A DNA stretch of 64,000 nucleotides, taken from the NCBI GenBank assembly GCA_030704615.1, contig CM060731.1:80332756-80396755 (forward strand), written 5' to 3'. This DNA comes from Takakia lepidozioides. Lineage: Eukaryota > Streptophyta > Takakiopsida > Takakiales > Takakiaceae. The notes beneath the pieces are model-generated. The model made no database searches. It had not been told where the DNA came from and worked only from the letters and a program-made list of their open reading frames with translations. Positions 56,719 to 64,000 of the stretch are shown piece after piece. Both the position numbers and the translations under genes were made by a program. Numbering within the stretch: position 1 is the stretch's first letter; each line of letters opens with the position of its first letter.

Positions 56719-57865
56719 TCATTGGGAGCCACCCGAAACATCATCCTCAACGTCCTCCTCTGTTACAGCGTCATCCTCATCGCAAGAATCAACACCATGC
56801 GGCGCGTGCCCGTTGCCAAAAGCTCTAATATGGTCCTTAAGAGACCGTTTGTGCTTGAAGTCTGAGCCACAGATGCAGAACCAGAGCTTGCCGCAGTTCT
56901 TCTCATGTGTTCGCCAATCACCCCGAACGGCGAAGGCCTTACTGCACTTGCGGCACATGAACGGTTTGATCCCATGCTTTCGCTTGTAATGCGTCTGCAA
57001 TGTTCGGAAATCCTTAAGTGGCTTCGCACGCGGATGTTCCACATTGTTTCGACAACCTTCGGCACAGCAATAGCAAGGCAGTCTAAGCATGGCTGTTGGC
57101 TGTGTGCCGCGCAATGACTCCGGACCTCTTCTATACTGCGATCCATGGCCCCACATGTGCATCTGTAGACACCGCCCAAGATTACCACATTTCGTCAGAT
57201 CTAGGAAGGAGTTTCAGTACCTTAATGTTATGTGTAAATTTGAGCACCGTCTGGTGTTTAGAGTTGAGCAAAATCACATTGTCATGTACAGGCTGTCAAA
57301 AAATGCTAACCTGCATGTTGTTGTAGCGGTTGAATGTCTTGCTGCAAACTGGACACGAAAACTGTGTAGGTCCAACCAAAATCTGCGCTGGTGTGGGAAT
57401 CCAGTATTGTCCCTCTGGCAGCCGTCCCCGTCCCCGTTGAAACCGGTCTTTATCTGCAGCACTGAGGGCATCATACGCACCCCCATCCGCCCTCCCCAAG
57501 CTCACGGCATCCGACGAAGGAGGTCCAATACGGAGTGCTACTGTCACATTGTCATCAGAATCTTCACACGGTTTGCAATCTGGTAGTAGAATGGCAGTTC
57601 TCACCGCCGGGGAGTCTGGCTGTTCATGGGGGGCGGCACTTGGAAGACTCAAGCTCAGAAAAGGTAGAAGATCAGGCGGGGACACATATCGTTGCCATTG
57701 TTCACAGTGGCTTTGTGCTGCTTGGTAATACTGTTGGTGTGGGTGCTGGTGAGAGTGATGTGGGTTCTGAGCGGGACCTAGGAACATGTGATTGTGATGT
57801 GGGAACATTGTGTATGAACATGTGCCTGGATGTGAGTAGAAGGAGACTTCAGAGACTTCAGACAT
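56719..57865 (-). CDS. WIP-type C2H2 zinc-finger transcription factor, copy B
   Basis: Paralog of copy A and the longer of the two. Exons 57865-57311 and 57162-56719; 332 aa. N terminus is His/Gln-rich ([25 protein letters not shown]), then [13 protein letters not shown], an acidic patch [17 protein letters not shown] and [20 protein letters not shown]; then the same four-finger WIP domain with the intron at [12 protein letters not shown], and an acidic tail. Zinc ligands are all present. Its leader is long: the TATA-like block lies about 560 bp upstream of the ATG. WIP factors regulate patterning and organ development in land plants; a specific role cannot be read from sequence. Confidence 0.96.
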
Positions 57866-58359
57866 GTTATCTCAAGGGATTTCAGGGAATCATAACACAA
57901 GTCTATACCTAAGCTCACAGACAAGTATGCTTCAAAGGCAGAGGAGCCAAGCAGAGACTGCTGTGGTGGTGCTCTCAACAGATGACGCTGTCTTCCGGAG
58001 AGAGTGGAAGACTTACATACTTCCTTTTAATACTCAGGTAAATGCCGCTCCGTTGAGCACTCGTGGGAAAGAGGAACAAGCCAGACGACAACGCGACTTG
58101 CAGAGTACGCAGTGCAAAGATGTCGGACGCAGCCGACACGCTGACAAGAATGCCAGATCATGCAGCACAGCATCTTCTCCCACGACGTTCATTCCACGGT
58201 CCCGATGCAACCCCGCCCGCATCCCCTTCTCGCATTTGCCTCATCTCTTTCGCCATTCCTATCCGTCTTCACCCCCATCCTTCATCCCTTCTTAATCATC
58301 TCTCGCAACACAAATATCTGGCCTTCGCACCGCCCACATGGATGAAGGACCCGGCAAGT

Positions 58360-59290
58360 CGTGCACGCGGCTCACTCCGGCTAAACTGTGGCGATGTACC
58401 TCAACACAATAAAGGCCTCCGATTTCTATATGAGAAGAAAGCATAGAATAGTGCGAGCACAGTGCGTATTCTATACTAAAACCGACAAGAGAGTCAATGC
58501 TTCCGACCAAGTTTCTGCCACTCTTACACTACTTTTGATTCTCTGCCGCTGCAAGCAACAGTGTGGAACCTTGTGTAAAGCTTACCTGGAGCTCCCTCAC
58601 TCTTCTCTTGTATACGTGTTTGTGTGTGTGTGGGTGCCCGTGCGCGTGTGAGGGTGGACCACGCAGCGCCATAGCACGTACATCAGACAGATTCCTGGTG
58701 CAAAAGCAGCAAAGTCCAACCAAATACTACATGGCACTTTTGCCTCCTCACTGATCGAAGTGTGAGATTGAAATTTGGATTCGTTTAGAATAGCGAAATT
58801 GTAGCGTCGAGGAGTGAAGTGGACCGGATCAAAAGGAACTCCATCCCGCCACTGCCACAGAAACTTATTCCATTTGTTTTGGCGCTACTACAAATTTGGC
58901 ACTGGAAATTTGCCATTGCTTCGCCTCTTGTAGTCCCTGGATAGCGGTAGAAATTTAGCGGTGGTTTGCGTATGGGTGCCGGGGATGCATCCTGTGTTCA
59001 GGAAATGGAAGCAAAGAGGGGTATTAATGAAGAAAAAATGACCCAGACAACTCAGTAGGCCACACTAGGCACCCACATTTCTCCTCGTGTAGCAATCGAG
59101 GCCAGATGTCAACTGACCGATAGAAAATGGTTGAGCGAGCCTTTAGAGTGATGCCAGAGAAGTATTGACCTGGTGGACAAGAATGACAAATGTTGGTGCA
59201 GTGCAGAGCATCTTCGACTCTTTCTGCAACACTTCAGACAAGGAATCATCCAGTGCAGTGAATACTTGCTTTTCATGTCCTTTTATTGCT
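58360..59290 (-). promoter_or_regulatory. Upstream region of WIP copy B
   Basis: Carries the shared blocks: CTAAACTGTGG (58381), a degraded TATA-like CTATATGAG (58427), ACCGACAAGAGAGTCAATGC (58481) and ATGACAAATGTTGGTGCAGT (59183), in the same order and orientation as upstream of copy A. A GTGT/GTGC-rich microsatellite lies at 58617-58652. Confidence 0.6.
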
Positions 59291-59459
59291 CCTCATTGTA
59301 CTCACGTACTAACGTACTAACCCGCACTCTGATGGTTGGGATTGTCCATGGTGAACGCACACAATTTCCGCAGGTTTTTGCAACTGGACTTCAAAACCAT
59401 CCGAGAGTGTGTCCTTTGCTCTCTCATCATTCTCATCATCATTAGCTAGAAGCTAACCA

Positions 59460-59495
59460 AACACCCGAACGGCGAGGCCTTACCGCACTTCAAAT
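59460..59495 (-). pseudogene. WIP zinc-finger scrap, third copy
   Basis: CCCGAACGGCGAGGCCTTAC then CGCACTT corresponds to CCCGAACGGCGAAGGCCTTAC then TGCACTT of copy B finger 3 (56930-56960), with one base missing, which breaks the frame. It is the only coding remnant of a third unit. Confidence 0.6.
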
Positions 59496-59639
59496 GCTCA
59501 TACTGCGCCATTGGCATACTTGCAGAACTCAACCCTCCACCATTATTGAAAATGATTTTTGGGCGCCATACATGTAGAGACAAGTTTAGGGTGAATGGGA
59601 AAGGCTATCCATTGACTCCCGCCAAAAGCTAGCTACTTT

Positions 59640-60190
59640 CTACTGGGGACAATAAAGGACTCCGAGTTATATGTATGAGTTAAACATAGAATACTGGAAG
59701 AACAGTGAGAAATCTATATTAAAACCGACAAGGAAGTAAATGTCTCCGACCAAGTGTCTGCCACCCGCACACTACTTTTGATGCTCTGCCAAAGGAAAAC
59801 AACCTTGTGCACAGCTTACCTGGAGGTCGGTTATACAGAGACTATCAAATATATTTTCTCTCTCACCCTCTTCATCGCACGTTCAGAACATCCTCCTCCC
59901 TCACACTGATGAGTACGAATCTAGGACGAGGAACGAAAATTATTAGGGTCCACATGTAGGCAAATTGTGGCCCAATTGCAATGAAAAGCAGTGCGAAATT
60001 ACCTGTCAAGACCGGATAGAAACAGGAGCGTGAGTGTAAGTGATGGCGGGGAGGAGTAATCTGGGAGACAAGAATGACAAATGTTGGTGCAGTGCAGAGC
60101 ATCTTCGACAATTTCTGCAACTCTGCAACGCTCTTCCACGCATGGGAATCATCCAGCGCAGTGAATACTTGCTTTTCATGTTGTTTTATT
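59640..60190 (-). promoter_or_regulatory. Orphan WIP upstream module, third copy
   Basis: Blocks TCCGAGTTATATG (59661), AACCGACAAGGAAGTAAATG (59723) and ATGACAAATGTTGGTGCAGT (60073) recur in the order seen upstream of copies A and B. The gene it should drive is gone apart from the scrap at 59.47 kb. Confidence 0.65.
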
Positions 60191-60199
60191 GTTCTTCAC

Positions 60200-60860
60200 C
60201 AGCACGCACTGCGGATTGTTTATTGCTCCCCGCTAGATATACATATACAATATACACACACAGTCCACCCTCTCTAATTGTTTGTCAAATTGAGCTAGCA
60301 GTTGGAAATCGCTTAACAGATCTGTTTGCTTATCTGAACATCTACCAATCAGTATGTCAATATCAATGGCAAACTTGTGTAAATGTAGACTCTCTACTCG
60401 GACTCACATCCAATGGGGTCGTAACCCAAAATCATATCATAGGTTATTTTGTGTTAAAAATCAGGCCTTCTCAGATGAATCTACACCCACAACAATGCCA
60501 TACTAATGCCTTGTAGATCCTGCCATCGTTATAGGTGACTTGTACAAGGAGCCTCCAAGTGGAGATAGAGCCCTCTTAGAAAGAAAGGGAAATGAAAAGA
60601 CAACAAAGCCAATGAAACCAATCTAGCATCTGCTGTTGCCTCAAGTAGATCAGACAAGTGTATCAGGGTTCTATCACTGCTTTGCAAAGCACATCTCTCG
60701 TGACATTATGGTTCTAGTCGAATTTTGTGACATCAGAAGATCTTTGCTCAACATCACTTGAGTTGATAAAAAGTTTACTTGTTCTCGACCAGTGTGCAGA
60801 AGATGGAGTGTGCTTCACCTAACCCCCGAATCTTACACTCGTTTCTAAACTCACACAAAC
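60200..60860. other. Intergenic, nothing identified
   Basis: No recognisable gene or repeat; marks the right edge of the duplicated WIP region. Confidence 0.4.
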
Positions 60861-60861
60861 A

Positions 60862-61082
60862 CTCAGTAGCTGAGTTAGTTAGTGCGCTGAGTGCTCCCCA
60901 GATGTTTCGGGGGTCAAATCCTGCTACCTTGATGGGTGTGGTATGTTCATCTCTCCCAAGCCTAAGCCTCACGGGGAGGTTATTGTGAAGAGGTTATTTT
61001 CTCCTCTCACTATAATTAAGCTGGGGCCGGAATTGTGAGCTGTCGCTCCCGGTGTTTCCCTTTAAGAAGAGAAAAAAAAATC
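60862..61082 (+). mobile_element. tRNA-derived SINE
   Basis: Head: TAGCTGAGTTAGTTAG (A-box-like) and, about 35 bp on, GGGGGTCAAATCCTGCTACC (B-box-like), a standard Pol III promoter pair with tRNA-like spacing. It is followed by about 140 bp of unrelated body and an A-rich tail TTTAAGAAGAGAAAAAAAAA (61061-61080). TCACA flanks both ends but is too short to be decisive as a target duplication. Confidence 0.7.
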
Positions 61083-61411
61083 ACAGTTTGGTTGCTGGCC
61101 CTTAACATCCCAAGTGACCCAATTTTGTGGGTCCTCTAAGGCAATGCCACACCTACATTTTGAAAGTAATTTTCTCAATTATAGAATTTTCTGGACATTG
61201 TGGGGCAATAGCATGGTAGCCACACCGTGACATCTGCCATTCAAAAAGCTTGGAAAAATCCCACCTCTTGGAGGAAGCTTGGACATTTTCACCCATAGAA
61301 AGCAGCCCATAGGACAAAAAGTCATATAGACCAGCGATTTGGCAAGCTGGTAGTCATTGCACCAATACATTAGAATTTGTGGGTCTATCTCAAGCTCAGT
61401 AAAATTAGGGA

Positions 61412-61497
61412 AAGCCAACCTTTTTTTTTCTTCTTTTTAAGAACAGGGGACAGAGGCCCTTGAGAAATTTATTAATAAAAACTGAGAAGCCAACCTT
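61412..61497 (-). mobile_element. Very short 5'-truncated LINE insertion with 11-bp target duplication
   Basis: AAGCCAACCTT at 61412-61422 and again at 61487-61497 flank about 64 bp that, on the minus strand, ends TTAAAAAGAAGAAAAAAAAA, a poly-A tail. Insertion by target-primed reverse transcription with strong 5' truncation fits. Confidence 0.65.
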
Positions 61498-61755
61498 GTT
61501 GTGTTGGTCCAACTCAAATTCCACGTCCATGAGAAACATTATAATATTTTTCCACTATGGGATCATGCCACCTTTGGAGATGCGATGCATATTTGAACTA
61601 GGCTCAATGTTACACGGAATTTGTGGATGAGTGGTGGTAGGTAGTTGCACTGTAAGTTAAATGGGGTAGTTTTCCCCTAACACTTACTATGGATAGATTA
61701 GGTACAACCCCGAACAGCCATCCAGGCAAAGCTTGAAACTAACCATGCTAGAACC

Positions 61756-64000
61756 CTAAGTCTGAGAGAAGGATAGAGGAAGAATGTTGTTGCATAGCTT
61801 CCAGAGGAAGGCCAATGTTTTAGCAGACCTCTGCTTCAGCCAAACATCCTTCCACATATATTTCCAGGCCCCCACAGAAACTACCAATGGTTCCCATTTG
61901 GCCGATAATTTGGCAGAAATGGAGAAGGTAGTGCGTTGCATCTTGTAACCTATTTTTGCCGAGTAAGTAAAAAATGGCTTTGTGGTGTCCTGGATGCACC
62001 AAGCCCACTCTCCAGGATCCCATTGGAGTTGAGATAATGGAAGCATGAGGAACCAGAACACTGAAATCGCCTGGCCCCATTGGTCATACCAGCACCGTTG
62101 TAATTGGGGTTAGTAAAGCCCATGGAGTCAATGATCCTAACTACAAAAGTGGAGTCAGCATGGCAAGCAATGAAACCCAAAGACATCAGGGAGCCATCTG
62201 GGCTGGCAGTAAAACCAATATCACTGGCAGCTCCATTAAGAACTTCTGAGATGTATATAATGCTGGCTGGGGAGCCCCCCAAACAACCCCGCCAGGCTGG
62301 GGGACTCCACTGCTCACGACCAGAAGTCAGGAGAGATGACCATCTCAGTTTAACTGCATCAGAGATCACCGGCCCTGTTAAGAGATAATGGGTGGATTTT
62401 ACCTGACCAGCAGGCCCAGGGCATCAAGTCATTACCAGCCCAAACATCACTTACAAGGGAGATCCTTGCACGTTCCCAGACAGCCCACTTAGCAGAACAT
62501 GAAGCCAGTGCCTCGCTGTCTAGTTGTAAATTCCCGAAAATGGGCTGCCGCACTGCTTCATCCCAGGAGTTGGGAGGTTTTTGGTAAAGAAATTCCCGCA
62601 GACGCATCCAAGCACACCAGATAGCATGTCAGGCCAAAGCTCCCACTAATTGTTTACGGTTCTTGGAGCCTCCTTGGAACATCCAACGCAAACTGGGCCT
62701 CCAGGCAGGGCTGGAGGATGGAAACGATCTAAGCACGTTATTCCAAAGCAAATATTTCCAAGGCCAAGCCGAAGGCAAGAAGGAGCGGAGAATCCATTTC
62801 CCTAGCAGCGCATCAATTTCTTTACCTAGATCTAAAATGCCAATCCCCCCATCCTTTTTCTTTAAACACAGTTGTGACCAGGAAACCAGCGCACGTTTGG
62901 AGGTCGTTGCATCCAGTGCTCCCCAAAGAAAATTTCGAATCATGGCTTTAATGGATTTGAGGCGAAGTAATGAACCGAATAGATTTGAATGGATTTGAAC
63001 CGAAGTAATGAACCAAATAGATGCAGATAAGACTTGATTAACCACCAAAGCCCGACCCGCAATGGAAAGTCTGGCCGAGCCCCAGTAGGAGAGCTTGGAC
63101 TTGAATGAGCAAAGAACAGGGGCAAAACGTGACTGTTGAGAGAGATTATGCCCGATTAGATGACCCAAAAGTTTACACGAGTCACCCTCAGGTAACCAGC
63201 AGAGTCCTATATCCTCCCCCCAAGCGGGCAGGTGAGTAGCAGATGAATTATGAAGCAAAGATAAAATACTAACTGATTTAGACCAATTTACTTTGAAACT
63301 CGAGGCTAAACAAAACCACTCAAGGGTGTTAAAGAAAGCCTCAATCATGAGGCGGTTGTCATTATGGAGATAGAAAACGGTGTCATCTGCACACATAGAG
63401 AGCGTTAGATTGAAAGGAGAAGGGGAGTTAGGGATGGATGCTACTGAGAGTCCATAAGATGCCCCAAACAATCAGCTGCAATCAGAAATAAAAAGGGGGA
63501 GAGGGGACAGCCTTGACAAATAGATCTTTGTAGAGGAAAGGATTTGGAGAGGAACCCATTGGTCATGACGCGACTGGAAGCAGATTTTAACCCAAGCCAG
63601 AAATTGAGAGTGTATACCTGAACATTGAATGGCCATAAGGAGAAATTTCCAATTTATTCTATTAAAGGCTTTTTCAAAATCAAGAAGAAGCAAGGCCAAA
63701 GGCTGATTGGAGTGCTCAGCAAAAGCCAATGCTTCATTAGCTAGAATGATATTGTCGAGTATCATTCTTTTCCTGACGAAACCAGTCTGAGCAGGTCTAA
63801 TGAGACAAGGTAAAAGCAATTGAAGGCGCCGGGCCAGAGTTTTCGCAATAATTTTATAGGACACGTTTAAAAGGGTAATGGGACGATAATTAGCGATGTC
63901 CGCCCGATCCCCTTTCTTAAAAATTAAAGCAATAACTCCCTGCGATAACTGAGATGGCATGATATTCTTTGCCAGAATGTCATTGGCCATGACTAGGAAA
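61756..64000 (-). mobile_element. L1-type LINE, reverse transcriptase to zinc-binding region, frameshifted, truncated by the window edge
   Basis: Minus-strand frames in order: 63990-63472 with reverse transcriptase blocks GVIALIFKKGDRADIANYRP, QTGFVRKRMILDN and LLLLDFEKAFNRINW; 63471-62629 with the catalytic CADDT box and downstream thumb sequence ending in WSQLCLKKKDGGIG; 62607-62359; and 62061-61756, the zinc-binding region (FTYSAKIGY, then TLAFLWKLCNNILP). A one-base shift separates the first two frames at the QGCPLSP block, so the copy is dead. The endonuclease lies beyond 64000. The 3' end is not defined. Confidence 0.9.

Noticed and set aside
60840-60960. Possible genuine tRNA gene
   Set aside because: A and B boxes are present but no cloverleaf with matching acceptor arms is apparent, and a body plus A tail follow, so a SINE fits better.

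Overview
This is nuclear DNA of a land plant. Genes are split into many short exons with GT-AG introns. Plant-specific families are present: a WIP-type zinc-finger factor, a plastid GDT1/PAM71-type transporter and an LRR-VIII-like receptor kinase. The gaps hold plant-type transposons (L1-type LINEs, SINE-like elements, a Tourist-like MITE, CACTA-like termini). I could not place the species further. No bacterial operons, CRISPR arrays or viruses were seen.

Layout. (1) 1-6352, minus: 5' half of an ABCB (P-glycoprotein/MDR) transporter, running off the left edge. (2) 8333-11690, minus: complete ARPC4, the 20-kDa subunit of the Arp2/3 actin nucleator; the start codon appears to sit on its own tiny exon. 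(3) 13005-17355, plus: complete plastid GDT1-like (PAM71/CCHA1 family) cation transporter, divergent from ARPC4 across a 1.3-kb spacer. (4) 17.4-41.1 kb: gene-poor repeat region with LINE 3' ends, a foldback element containing a 129-bp tandem array, a Tourist-like MITE with a TAA target duplication, two GCGACG/CGTCGC-rich CACTA-like blocks, a TAF4-like gene fragment between two diverged direct repeats, SINE-like copies and a second foldback element. (5) 41149-49557, plus: complete 21-exon LRR receptor kinase (775 aa by my splicing), frame-consistent throughout. (6) 49.5-60.2 kb: a tandem array built from a unit of receptor-kinase 3' tail plus WIP zinc-finger gene plus its upstream region. WIP copy A (51876-52947) and copy B (56719-57865) are both open; a third unit survives as an upstream region and a frameshifted zinc-finger scrap near 59.47 kb. 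(7) 60.8-64 kb: a SINE, a very short LINE insertion, and a larger decayed LINE running off the right edge.

The intact genes do not form a pathway: transport, actin nucleation, plastid ion homeostasis, cell-surface signalling and transcription are simply neighbours. The most informative structure is the receptor-kinase-tail/WIP tandem duplication, in which copy A has lost about 640 bp covering most of the 5' leader and the His-rich N terminus. Exon models were built by hand from splice sites, phase continuity and family knowledge; the phases of all five multi-exon models add up.
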